From: CAZKXU01 sp964556665
GTDB lineage: Bacteria; Bdellovibrionota_C; UBA2361; CAZKXU01
DNA length: 27,714 nt
NCBI GenBank assembly: GCA_964556665.1
Contig: CAZKXU010000041.1
Coordinates: 1-27,714, forward strand
Reading direction: 5' to 3'
Shown piece after piece: positions 4,852 to 13,770 of the stretch (positions within the stretch are counted from its first letter, which is position 1; each line of letters begins with the position of its first letter). The notes beneath the pieces were generated by a model. It was given only the letters and a program-made list of their open reading frames with translations, searched no databases and was not told the origin of the DNA. The translations under genes were made by a program, and so were the position numbers.

Positions 4852-6075
4852 TTAATTTCCGACAATCGAACCCATCTTCAAGATCGGAAGATACATAGCG
4901 ATTACGAGTCCTCCGATAATCGCACCAAGGAAAAGAATCATTATCGGCTCGATCATCTGCTTCATACCGGCAACAGCAGTATCGACCTCTTCTTCATAGA
5001 AGATCGCTATTTTGCTAAGCATCATATCCAAACCTCCGGTTGCTTCACCTACCGCTATCATCTGCACCTCAACAGGCATGAAGACAGATGACTGACTGAG
5101 AGGCTCATCCATTGACTTGCCTTCAGATATCGCAATCTCAGCACGTTTGATATCCCGCTCTACTACCTTATTGCCTGCTGTTTTTGCGCAGATACTCAGT
5201 CCTTCAAGAATTGGTACGCCTGAATTAATCATAGTTCCAAGCGTTCTTGAAAAACGAGCTACAGCAACCTTACGAATAATGTCACCGAAGATTGGGAGCT
5301 TAAGAAGCAGAGGATGTATAACTTCTTTACCACGCTCAGTTTTTGAAAACTTTATAAAGCCGCCTATAATGCCGCCGAATCCAGCAATGATATACACTAT
5401 ATTACCTGTAACAAAGTTAGAGAGATCTATTACCACCTGTGTTGGCAACGGAAGCGCCGCACCGAAATCTGAGAATAATTCCGCAAAGGTAGGAATTACA
5501 AAAATTAGAATTACCATCGTTACAATCACGGCAACGGAAATTACAAGGGCCGGATAAATCATAGCGGTCTTTAACTCACGCTTTAATTTGCTTGATTTTT
5601 CAAGCTGACTGGAGAGCCTCTCTAGCGCAACGTTAAGAGTACCACCACTCTCCCCCGCTATTACCATGTTAATGTATACGTCATCAAAGGCCTTAGGAAA
5701 CTTAGCCATGCCATCTGCCAGCGAACCGCCGTTTTCTAACTCATCTTTAACCCCGTAGAGCACACGCTGAAATGCCTTATTGGAATGGGAGCGTCCGAGC
5801 AACTCCAGCGCCTGCATCATCGGAACACCTGCATCAATTAAACTCGCAAATTGACGTGTAAAAAGTACAACGTCCTTCATTATCACTTTAGGACCAAAGC
5901 CGGGAATCTTTATTTCAAAGTTCATTCCCCCGCCCTTCTCCTTGAGCTTACTTGTGTCCGGTGTAATGCGCTGCGCGCGCAGTGCGTTAAGTGCAGCTTT
6001 AGCGTTTGGTGCCTCTATCTCACCACTGATAATCTTTCCGCCTCTTGCTTTGCCTTCCCAGGTAAATACTGTCAT
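4852..6075 (-). CDS. pilC: Type IV pilus inner-membrane platform protein PilC (GspF family)
   Basis: A 407-residue protein, full length for PilC/GspF. It starts MTVFTWEGKARGGKIISGEI, the conserved N-terminal cytoplasmic motif of PilC. Two T2SSF domains follow (about 70-195 and 273-395), each with the pattern FTRQFASLIDAGVPMMQALELL or FSRTLGTMINSGVPILEGLS (shown in part). Hydrophobic segments lie near 170-205, 222-245 and 375-398, as in the family. PilC sits in the inner membrane and couples the PilB motor to pilin insertion. It is divergently placed from the receiver gene at 6232 and the PilB-like ATPase, unlike the classic pilB-pilT-pilC order. The intergenic 156 bases hold promoters for both directions. 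Assignment to T4P rather than T2SS rests on the neighbouring pilin-like genes and the MshEN-type ATPase. Confidence 0.93.
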   Translation of the reverse strand: MTVFTWEGKARGGKIISGEIEAPNAKAALNALRAQRITPDTSKLKEKGGGMNFEIKIPGFGPKVIMKDVVLFTRQFASLIDAGVPMMQALELLGRSHSNKAFQRVLYGVKDELENGGSLADGMAKFPKAFDDVYINMVIAGESGGTLNVALERLSSQLEKSSKLKRELKTAMIYPALVISVAVIVTMVILIFVIPTFAELFSDFGAALPLPTQVVIDLSNFVTGNIVYIIAGFGGIIGGFIKFSKTERGKEVIHPLLLKLPIFGDIIRKVAVARFSRTLGTMINSGVPILEGLSICAKTAGNKVVERDIKRAEIAISEGKSMDEPLSQSSVFMPVEVQMIAVGEATGGLDMMLSKIAIFYEEEVDTAVAGMKQMIEPIMILFLGAIIGGLVIAMYLPILKMGSIVGN

Positions 6076-6153
6076 TGATTGTAATATCGACAGATTGCGG
6101 AATAATTTTAATGATCTTCTGAGAACTTTCTAAATATATAATGACCGTATCAT

Positions 6154-6168
6154 TTGATAATATATCAA
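6154..6168. promoter_or_regulatory. Short inverted repeat in the pilC/receiver divergent region
   Basis: TTGATA, ATA, TATCAA is a perfect 6-bp inverted repeat in the shared upstream region. It is a candidate operator; in AT-rich DNA a repeat this short may arise by chance. Confidence 0.25.
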
Positions 6169-6231
6169 TGTTCTGGATTTTACATTTCAGTGCCAGATTT
6201 AATGTGCCGATATCTGCTCATAAGATATATT

Positions 6232-6600
6232 ATGAAAGTACTCGTCGTTGAAGATAATCCTTTGAATCAACTGCTTATAGTAGAGGTATTAAAAGCCTTT
6301 AAGTTGGTAGTATCCGCATCAGGAAACGGCAAGCAAGCGCTTGAAAAACTCGCTACGGATAGCTTCGAAATGATTCTGATGGATATCAATATGCCGGAGA
6401 TGGATGGTATCGAAGCAACCAAAGCTATACGTGAGCAGGAGAAAAGCACCGGTAAACACATTCCTATTGTAGCACTGACCGCTGATGACACGGAAGAAGA
6501 TCGAAAACGATGCTCAGATGCAGGCATGGACGATTTTCTAACAAAACCTATAAATCCTACACAGTTAAAGGGAGTGATTGCTCGCTGGAGCAAGACATAA
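6232..6600 (+). CDS. Single-domain response regulator (CheY-like)
   Basis: A 122-residue stand-alone receiver: E7-D8 acidic pocket (VVEDN), phosphoacceptor D51 (ILMDINMPEMDG), T83 (VALTA) and K105 (FLTKP), so it should be phosphorylatable. The EDNxxNQ start and LMDxxMPxMDG block are of the type found in receivers that take phosphate from HPt domains of hybrid kinases. Start taken at the ATG at 6232; a longer frame from 6154 adds only upstream AT-rich sequence. It lies just upstream of the PilB-receiver fusion and the multi-HPt kinase on the same strand, so it is a likely diffusible output of that relay, perhaps acting on the pilus. Confidence 0.9.
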   Translation: MKVLVVEDNPLNQLLIVEVLKAFKLVVSASGNGKQALEKLATDSFEMILMDINMPEMDGIEATKAIREQEKSTGKHIPIVALTADDTEEDRKRCSDAGMDDFLTKPINPTQLKGVIARWSKT

Positions 6601-6809
6601 ATCCTTACCTACATACAGGAAGCAGGGGCTTCCAAAGGAGCTAGGCAGTGGATAAAACAAAGGCTTGAAAAGTACTCCATATGGGTAATAGAAAACCTAC
6701 GCTAGCAGTTACCCGGCCTCGCTTTTTCAACAAAATCAGACCTTTAAAGAATATTCGCTGTTTTACCGATTATTAGATCGATCTCTTGGCATTTTATTTT
6801 GGGGGATTT
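6601..6809 (+). other. Leader region of the pilB-like gene with two hairpins
   Basis: 209 bases without a gene. GGAAGC/GCTTCC (about 6619-6634) makes a short hairpin after the receiver gene, and GGGTAA (6683-6688) pairs with TTACCC (6709-6714). Neither has a T-tract. The second could belong to a structured leader, but the conserved strings of the c-di-GMP-I riboswitch are absent. Confidence 0.3.
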
Positions 6810-9080
6810 TTGAGCGATAAACTCTCAGTTGCACGTTATTTGAAACAGCTTGGTGTCCTTGCAGAGATACCTGACGACGAAGATCTAGAATCGATCAAGG
6901 CCGGCCCTATTCTTACGCTCAGCAAACTTGGTGTTGTAGATGAAAAGGTGGCAATCAATGCGATCGCCAAGGCACTCAATATCACCTACCTTGATCTGAC
7001 TAATCCTAAAACTGTTGGAACATTAATGATTGATCTTTTTGAAGATGTAATCGACCCGCCTATGTGTGTAAAACACAAAATGATCCCTGTCTTAAAGGAT
7101 AAGGATAGCGTCATTATCGCATTTGCGAACCCGCTAGACATAGAAGCAAAAAGCGCAATGAGCTTCATCTTCTCATCAAAGATCACACCTGCTATTGCCG
7201 AAGAAAGTAAAATTCTCAACCTCCTTGCGGATCAATTCCCGACGATTCCGGTACAGGCAACTACCGAAAGTGAATCAGAGGACGAAGATATTCAGGTTCT
7301 TGAAATTTCAAACGCGGATGATCAGGTTGCAGATCTTGAAGACACCTCTCCAGTTATAAAATTAGTTAATCAGATACTAAGAGACGGCATTGCATCAAAT
7401 GCTAGTGACTTGCATCTTGAGCCCTCCGCGACAGGATTGCAGATCAGATTCCGTATCGACGGCGTCATGCAGAGCATCTTCAAGATTCCAAAACGGTTAC
7501 AGGCATATGTGAACTCGCGTTTCAAGCTACTCGCTAAAATGGATCTTGCTGAGAAGCGCCGGCCTCAGGACGGACGTATCCGTGTTCGTGTTGAGAGAAA
7601 ATGTGTAGATATGCGTCTCTCCTCAATTCCTACACCATACGGAGAAAAGATTGTTATACGTCTGTTGCGCACTGAGCATGGTGAAGTAGGTTTTCACACC
7701 TTGGGAATCCCGGAAGTGATCGAAAAGAAATTAATCCGCGCGCTAGACAGTAGTGGAAAACTATTACTTGTAACTGGACCTACCGGCTCTGGAAAAACAA
7801 CCACGCTCTATACTGCACTACGTCGTTTAATGGATGGAACAAATAATATTACTACGGTTGAAGATCCGATTGAGTATCAGCTGGCCGGAGTCAATCAGAT
7901 ACAGGTCAACGCCGAGATTGATATGACATTTGCTTCAGCCTTACGATCAATCCTGCGCCAAGATCCGGATGCAATTATGATCGGTGAAATTCGAGATCCA
8001 GAGACTATGGAGATCGCTCTAAGTGCAGCGCAAACTGGACACTTGGTACTCTCAACTCTACACACCAATGATGCTCACTCAGCAGTCACTAGAATACTTA
8101 ATCTTGGCGCTGATCCATTTGTGCTTGGATCAAGCTTAGTAGGTATTCTGGCTCAGCGTCTTGCAAGGAAGAATTGCGTAAACTGTATCGAACCATACCC
8201 ACTAGAAGAGCTTAAGAAGTATGAGGAGCTTATGGTTAAATACAAGCTCGATGCAAAGACTCTTAAAAGAGGTCGAGGCTGCGAGACCTGCTATAAAACA
8301 GGCTATCAAGGACGACTCGGCATCTACAGCTATCTTGAGATCAGCGAGCCTATTGAGGAACTAATAGGCAAGAAGGCTCCGAGTGACGAAATAGCACGTG
8401 TTGCCAAAAAGTATGGCTATGCAGATCTAGATGATGCCGCTGCAGATCTACTGCGAGCAGGACTAACAAGCTTTGATGAAGTTAAAGGGTATCTAAAATA
8501 TGATGCGCAGGATAATTCTCCTGCTGGTATGGCGATGCGGGCAGCGGCACATGCTACGCCTGCTGCACAGATAGCCCAGCCATCACTTCCTCCTAATATG
8601 GTTCCAGCTCAAGGCAATCCTACTCTACCGCCTCCGCAATATCAGAGCCAGTCAGCAGCTCAGCCACCCCCTCCTCCACGACCATTGGGCGGAACATATC
8701 AACCGATCGACAAGACACGCATTCTGATAATAGAGGATAGCGTGCCTGCTCGTAAACTAATGGGCGCAATGCTGCGCAAAGCTCTTTTCGAAGTCTTCGA
8801 AGCCGAAAATGGCCAGGATGGACTGCAAAAGATAGCTCTTTGCAACCCGCAAGCGGTGCTTTGTGATCTGAAAATGCCGGTTATGGATGGAAAGGAGTTT
8901 CTAAAGCAGATCAAGGCTAATGCACAGACTGCTACAATTCCTGTAATTATGCTGACCGGAGATGACACACCGGAAAATCAGTCAGAACTAATAGCCATGG
9001 GAGCTAAAGATTTTTTGAGTAAACGTGGGAATCCTTCAGAGTTAGTAAATAGGATTCTCTCTGTAACAAAGACTAGTTAA
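6810..9080 (+). CDS. pilB: PilB/GspE-type pilus extension ATPase fused to a C-terminal receiver domain
   Basis: Hexameric motor that drives pilin polymerisation through PilC. Start taken at TTG 6810, which has GGGGGA at 6801-6806; a TTG at 6786 has no ribosome site. Numbering from there: N-terminal MshEN-like domain about 5-135 (RYLKQLGVL...AIAKALNITYLDL), a class that often binds c-di-GMP; ATPase core with Asp box (EDPIEYQL), Walker A at 323-330 (GPTGSGKT), Walker B region near 387-396 (DAIMIGEIRD) and a tetracysteine zinc site (CVNC ... CETC). PilB proteins of about 560-580 residues end shortly after this. Here a Pro/Gln-rich linker (about 575-630) leads to a full receiver with E642-D643, phosphoacceptor D686 (VLCDLKMPVMDG) and K738, though the Lys-Pro pair reads Lys-Arg. 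This fusion suggests direct phosphorylation control of the motor. Confidence 0.93.
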   Translation: MSDKLSVARYLKQLGVLAEIPDDEDLESIKAGPILTLSKLGVVDEKVAINAIAKALNITYLDLTNPKTVGTLMIDLFEDVIDPPMCVKHKMIPVLKDKDSVIIAFANPLDIEAKSAMSFIFSSKITPAIAEESKILNLLADQFPTIPVQATTESESEDEDIQVLEISNADDQVADLEDTSPVIKLVNQILRDGIASNASDLHLEPSATGLQIRFRIDGVMQSIFKIPKRLQAYVNSRFKLLAKMDLAEKRRPQDGRIRVRVERKCVDMRLSSIPTPYGEKIVIRLLRTEHGEVGFHTLGIPEVIEKKLIRALDSSGKLLLVTGPTGSGKTTTLYTALRRLMDGTNNITTVEDPIEYQLAGVNQIQVNAEIDMTFASALRSILRQDPDAIMIGEIRDPETMEIALSAAQTGHLVLSTLHTNDAHSAVTRILNLGADPFVLGSSLVGILAQRLARKNCVNCIEPYPLEELKKYEELMVKYKLDAKTLKRGRGCETCYKTGYQGRLGIYSYLEISEPIEELIGKKAPSDEIARVAKKYGYADLDDAAADLLRAGLTSFDEVKGYLKYDAQDNSPAGMAMRAAAHATPAAQIAQPSLPPNMVPAQGNPTLPPPQYQSQSAAQPPPPPRPLGGTYQPIDKTRILIIEDSVPARKLMGAMLRKALFEVFEAENGQDGLQKIALCNPQAVLCDLKMPVMDGKEFLKQIKANAQTATIPVIMLTGDDTPENQSELIAMGAKDFLSKRGNPSELVNRILSVTKTS

Positions 9081-9097
9081 GGAACTTAAGGATAGGG

Positions 9098-12000
9098 ATG
9101 GATCCGCTTAAACAACAACTTTTGCCGATGCTGCTTAAGTGCTATCAGGATGAAACTCCTAAGCAGCTGCTTGCCTTGGCTGAAGGTGTCCCAAGTTTAG
9201 CGGAGAAAAATGATGGTTGGGATGAGTCTCTCAAGACCCTGATTCGTGCGGCTCACTCAATAAAGGGATCCTCATGGGAGGTTGAGCTTAATTCAGCAGG
9301 AGAGGTAGCAGAAAAGCTAGAGAAAACTCTGCGCACAATCGAAAAAAGCAAATTAGCCCCTGAGATTGGGGCGCTCTACGAAATCTGTGAGCAGATAGAA
9401 AAGCTGCGCAAGGCAATCGAAGCAGATCTCTTGGCGATTAAAAAATATCTGCCTGCTGAAGATGCTACTACTGAGCAACAGGATAGTCTCCCTACAGAAA
9501 GTCAGATTCTTGAAGAGGCGCAGCCGCAACCTATGATTGAGGAAGGGGCTAAAGAAGATGCCTCCAAAAAGATTACTGGCGCTGAGGATTCAGCCAGCAA
9601 GCGGCCGGAGTTTATTCAGAGATTTAGTGACAAGGCCCGCGGTCTAATCCAGATACTTAGCATGGGCACAAAGGAGCCAGACTCTGCCAGTCAGAAGGTT
9701 GCTAATAATACACCTGTACCTAATTTTTCTCTTCCAGTTACTGAACCTGAAGTGCCGGTACAAAAAGCAGTTAATGCTCCGACCGAAGAGAAACCAGAGC
9801 CTACGGCAACCACTCAAAGCGTTGCAGCTGCACCTGAGCCTGCTCTTATAACTGATACTAACAAAGACACTTCACCTACGCGCACAGATACCTCTGCAAC
9901 TGCTGCAGGAGACTCTGCGCAATGCAGCACTCAAAAAATATTCGATGGCTTTCACACACAATCATCGGATGAACGTAGCTCAGTTCTTATTATCTCCGGT
10001 TCGTCTGAAAGACGCACGCATCTCAAAGATCAAATCCGAGAGGGCGGTTACTATGTCGTTGTAGCTGCGACGGGGAATGAAGCTATTAACTATCTGTGCT
10101 TTGAGAATTTTAACTTACTGATCATTGACTATCAGCTCCCTGATACTACAGCGATAGATTTTGTAGAACAGATACAAAATATCTCACGCATGGAGAGGAT
10201 CCCTCGTATTCTACTGGCGGCGGGAGACAAAATTGATCTAGCAAACAAGAACAAAGGACTTTTCTCAGACATAATTCAAGTTGACAGCTTAAATCCGAAC
10301 GACATTCTAGAACGAATCAATGGAATTATCGGTAAGACTTTATCCGACCATAAAGAGCTATTCGGAGCAGTCTCTAGTGAACCGCCTCGTGTTCTTATTA
10401 TTGACGACTCGCTTACACTACGCACCAGTCTTAATGCCGTCCTCACCTCCGTAGGCATGAAGGTGTTCTTAGCGGAAGACCCTGAAAAGGGGGACAAAAT
10501 GGTGCGTGAGGTCTTTCCAGATGTTGTACTACTGGACGTAGTACTTCCAAAGATTGACGGTATAACGCTTTGTCAGCAGTGGCGTGAGCAACCCGGCATT
10601 CGTGACATCCCTGTAATTTTGATGTCAGGAGACAACGATGCGCATGAACGTCGCGCCTCAGGTATAAACGCTGGCGCTGTTTGCTTCATTAAAAAGCCGT
10701 GTGAGCCAGCGGAGGTAATTGCACAGGTTCACGTGATGTGTAACCTAAGACGCACTTATCAGAAGCTCCAAGAAAAGAGCATCTCTCTACAGGTTTCATT
10801 CCAAGAGCTTTCAGAGACCAGAAAATTACTAGAGGAGAAGGCCCAGTTCCTTGAGCAAGCTAGCAATTATAAGTCAAGCTTTCTTGCAAATATGAGTCAC
10901 GAATTAAGAACTCCTCTTACGGCGATAAGAGGATTTGCCGAGACTCTGCTATTCGAAGGGCAAAGCGAAGACGCACGCAAAGAATCCGTTAACACTATAG
11001 TTCGCAACTGCCAACATCTACTCGAGCTAATTAATGACATTTTAGATATTTCTAAGATAGAGGCAGGCAAACTAGAGATAGAATCAATTGAAACCTCCCC
11101 TGTGCACGTCATGAAGGATGTTGAAACATTGATGCGCAGCAAAGCAGAGGAAAAGGGCTTAAATTTTATTATTGAATTTAGTACCCCAATTCCTGATAAA
11201 GTCATGACCGATGCACTACGACTTAAGCAGGTCATTGTTAATCTTGTCGGAAATGCGATTAAATTTACCGAGCATGGGCAGGTAAAAGTCGATATCTCAT
11301 TCAACAAAGAGAAAGAGTTGATGACCTTCGCCATCACAGATAGTGGGATCGGAATTAGCGAGGAACAGATCTCCAAATTATTCAAGGCCTTCAGTCAGGC
11401 TGAAAGCGGCATTACTCGCAGATTTGGCGGCACCGGCCTAGGTCTTAAAATCTCAGAAGAACTTACCAAGAGGCTTGGCGGTAGCATCGTAGTTACTAGC
11501 AAGATTGGTGAAGGAAGTACCTTTGCAGCCTCCATTAAGACAGGACCTGTAAGCGAAGTTCGGGAGATTACTTACAATACTCTAGCTTCCGCTACTACTA
11601 GCTCTGCCGCGCCAAAAATTCCTCCTAAAGGAAGCATCGGCGGCAAGATACTGATCGCTGAGGATACGAGAGACAATCAACGCATCCTTTCATTCTACCT
11701 AAATCAGGCCGGATTAAATTTCACGTTTGTTGAGAACGGCCAGTTAGCTGTTGAAGAGGCTACTAAGGGAGGCTTCAATCTTATCCTGATGGATATGCAT
11801 ATGCCGATCATGGATGGCTATACCGCCACAAAGACACTACGTGACAGCGGTTATACCGGACCAATAGTAGCTGCGACCGCGGCTGCTACCACGCAGGACG
11901 TCGATCGCTGTTATAAGGCGGGTTGCGACTACGTTGTTACAAAACCGTACAACTGGGCGCAGTTCTTTTCGACCCTTAAGAAATATCTTCCTGCTGGTGA

Positions 12001-13291
12001 GCAAAGCGAAACAACAACAAGCGAGAGTGGACAGAAAAAGGAGGTGGGACAGCCTTCCCTTACTCTTGTTCAACAGGCGCTTGCAACAACTGAACCTTAT
12101 ATTCCTTGGCTTGTCGAACAGAGTCCAGATCTGATTCCACTAGTACTTGAGTTCTTAAGCGAAATTGAAAACTACCGCAGCCGTGTAACCAAATCATTTG
12201 AGGAAAAGAATTGGGAGGAATTACGCGCAGTAGCACACGCATTCTCCGGGACAGCATCGATGTACGGGTACCCTGAGGGCAGCAAGATCGCTAAAGAGCT
12301 ACAACGTAGCGCCGAGGCAAAGCAGGAAGAGAAATGCAAAACTTTCACTGAGCAACTAAACCATCTCTTCGAACGCATGATCAAAGGACGTGCTATTATT
12401 ATAGAGCGCTTTCCTGAAGCTGCTGCACAGGCCACACAGGCCCAAACTCAAGAGGCCAAAGAACAGGCTACCCCTACTCCACAGCCTGAGTCTCCTCTTG
12501 TAAGTTCAACTCTTGTAAACAGCAGTCCGGATCTGATTCCACTAATTCTTGATTTTCTAAAAGAACTTGAGACAACCGTAGGCGGGCTTAGCAAAGCTGC
12601 CACAGATAACAACTGGACACATATAGCAACAACTACAAACCAGATGGCCGGCACAGCAAGCCTATATGGTTATCCGGATTTTTATGACCTAGCCAAAGAG
12701 ATCGAAACCATAGCTCAATCTGATAAGCCTCAAAATTCAATTGACAAGATTGAACAGATGAAGATCTATGCTCGTGGTATGATAAAAGGCATTCCACAAC
12801 TTGAGGAGCAGGCGAAAAACATCGAAGCTGCAAATAATAAAGAAACAACTCAACAGAGCAATACTGCTACAGATTCACAGAATGGAGCTGCAGGGTACAG
12901 TCATACCGGAGCACAGGCATATAATGCATTTACTATGAATCCTGTGGGTTCGCCACAGCAGCTGACAGCTGGCGCGCCTGATTTTGCACCTTTAATGATC
13001 TCGTTCGTGAATAATGTAGAGGCGCAGCTATACACCTTACAGAATCTCTTCCAGATACAGGACTGGCAGCGCATTCCTCAGGTATGTGCCCCGGTAGCCC
13101 AAACCGGAACTATTTATAATACCATTTCATACAGCTACATGACCTATGTAGATCTAGTGACAAGGATACAGCAAGCTGTTGAACAAGGCCAACACGATCG
13201 CGCTAGATTTATGTTAGGAGAACTTCAACAGGTTGCAAATAGTTTAAAGATTAATAAAGAAAGGTTTATTGGTTACTGGATGTACCGATAA
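9098..13291 (+). CDS. Giant hybrid histidine kinase: HPt-REC-REC-HisKA-HATPase-REC-HPt-HPt*-HPt*
   Basis: A 1397-residue soluble phosphorelay protein with no membrane segment. Domains: HPt with H53 (AAHSIKGSS); a Pro/Ala/Glu linker (about 120-290); degenerate receiver about 294-405, keeping D344 but with SG instead of the acidic pair; intact receiver about 430-550 (D436-D437, D480, K533); coiled coil; HisKA with H601 (ANMSHELRTPLTAIRGF); HATPase with N715 and GTGLGL; receiver (E855-D856, D899, K949); then three related repeats. Repeat 1 has H1047 (VAHAFSGTASMYGYP), repeat 2 reads TNQMAGTASLYGYP with N1181 in place of His, and repeat 3 has A1331. It starts 17 bases after the PilB-like gene with a good ribosome site (AAGGATAGGG). 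Lacking a sensor domain, it probably integrates phosphate from other kinases and feeds the nearby receivers. Confidence 0.92.
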   Translation: MDPLKQQLLPMLLKCYQDETPKQLLALAEGVPSLAEKNDGWDESLKTLIRAAHSIKGSSWEVELNSAGEVAEKLEKTLRTIEKSKLAPEIGALYEICEQIEKLRKAIEADLLAIKKYLPAEDATTEQQDSLPTESQILEEAQPQPMIEEGAKEDASKKITGAEDSASKRPEFIQRFSDKARGLIQILSMGTKEPDSASQKVANNTPVPNFSLPVTEPEVPVQKAVNAPTEEKPEPTATTQSVAAAPEPALITDTNKDTSPTRTDTSATAAGDSAQCSTQKIFDGFHTQSSDERSSVLIISGSSERRTHLKDQIREGGYYVVVAATGNEAINYLCFENFNLLIIDYQLPDTTAIDFVEQIQNISRMERIPRILLAAGDKIDLANKNKGLFSDIIQVDSLNPNDILERINGIIGKTLSDHKELFGAVSSEPPRVLIIDDSLTLRTSLNAVLTSVGMKVFLAEDPEKGDKMVREVFPDVVLLDVVLPKIDGITLCQQWREQPGIRDIPVILMSGDNDAHERRASGINAGAVCFIKKPCEPAEVIAQVHVMCNLRRTYQKLQEKSISLQVSFQELSETRKLLEEKAQFLEQASNYKSSFLANMSHELRTPLTAIRGFAETLLFEGQSEDARKESVNTIVRNCQHLLELINDILDISKIEAGKLEIESIETSPVHVMKDVETLMRSKAEEKGLNFIIEFSTPIPDKVMTDALRLKQVIVNLVGNAIKFTEHGQVKVDISFNKEKELMTFAITDSGIGISEEQISKLFKAFSQAESGITRRFGGTGLGLKISEELTKRLGGSIVVTSKIGEGSTFAASIKTGPVSEVREITYNTLASATTSSAAPKIPPKGSIGGKILIAEDTRDNQRILSFYLNQAGLNFTFVENGQLAVEEATKGGFNLILMDMHMPIMDGYTATKTLRDSGYTGPIVAATAAATTQDVDRCYKAGCDYVVTKPYNWAQFFSTLKKYLPAGEQSETTTSESGQKKEVGQPSLTLVQQALATTEPYIPWLVEQSPDLIPLVLEFLSEIENYRSRVTKSFEEKNWEELRAVAHAFSGTASMYGYPEGSKIAKELQRSAEAKQEEKCKTFTEQLNHLFERMIKGRAIIIERFPEAAAQATQAQTQEAKEQATPTPQPESPLVSSTLVNSSPDLIPLILDFLKELETTVGGLSKAATDNNWTHIATTTNQMAGTASLYGYPDFYDLAKEIETIAQSDKPQNSIDKIEQMKIYARGMIKGIPQLEEQAKNIEAANNKETTQQSNTATDSQNGAAGYSHTGAQAYNAFTMNPVGSPQQLTAGAPDFAPLMISFVNNVEAQLYTLQNLFQIQDWQRIPQVCAPVAQTGTIYNTISYSYMTYVDLVTRIQQAVEQGQHDRARFMLGELQQVANSLKINKERFIGYWMYR

Positions 13292-13324
13292 CCTTAGTAT
13301 GAGAGATTGCACGAAGGAAGAAAT

Positions 13325-13726
13325 ATGAGCAGGTTAAAATTAAAACTCGGCGAATTAATAGTAGTGGGGTTTCTAGTAGCCGTAATAGGCACTACCTCGT
13401 ACTTCAACCTCGATCTGATCGTCGACTCAAAGAACGACAAAGTGGCAGAGCGCACGCTAGTAAAAATACGGGATGCTCTTTACCAGGAAATTCGTGACAA
13501 CCCTTCGGCAGGCGCAGTCAAGTGGTTCCATCTGAAGGACAATGCTCTGCCAAAGCCTTTTGATAATGTAGAGCTGCCAGACGGCATAACTTTAAATTAC
13601 CTGATTAGTGTAAAGCGCAGACGCTTGCCCTTCATCATGCTTTCACTTAGTCATGCAAGTGGGTCGTATGAATTTAGATGGATAGATATTTATGGAAGTC
13701 GTCGTTTACAAAAGATTAAGATATAG
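13325..13726 (+). CDS. Small membrane-anchored pilin-like protein
   Basis: A 133-residue protein from the ATG at 13325, chosen because GAAGGAAG lies just upstream; a TTG at 13307 is in frame. Residues about 10-27 (ELIVVGFLVAVIGTTSYF) form one hydrophobic helix after a basic MSRLKLKLG stretch, then a mostly polar domain rich in charged residues, ending GSRRLQKIKI. The helix resembles the N-terminus of pseudopilins (a GELIVV string), but there is no Gly five residues before the Glu, so a canonical prepilin peptidase site is not seen. Gap to the kinase gene is 33 bases, so it is probably cotranscribed. It may be an accessory pilin or an assembly protein; I do not recognise a family. Confidence 0.7.
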   Translation: MSRLKLKLGELIVVGFLVAVIGTTSYFNLDLIVDSKNDKVAERTLVKIRDALYQEIRDNPSAGAVKWFHLKDNALPKPFDNVELPDGITLNYLISVKRRRLPFIMLSLSHASGSYEFRWIDIYGSRRLQKIKI

Positions 13727-13770
13727 AAGGCAACTTGAGATAGAAATTTCTATTTAAGATTAGAGGCATT

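Noticed and set aside
6601..6809. c-di-GMP-I (GEMM) riboswitch before the pilB-like gene
   Set aside because: Context is tempting and there is a GGGTAA/TTACCC hairpin, but the conserved GCAAACC and GACGCAAAGC strings are not present.
10897..11385. 162-codon minus-strand frame inside the hybrid kinase
   Set aside because: It is antisense to the HisKA/HATPase region, whose plus-strand reading is unmistakable; Ser/Leu/Ile-rich shadow.
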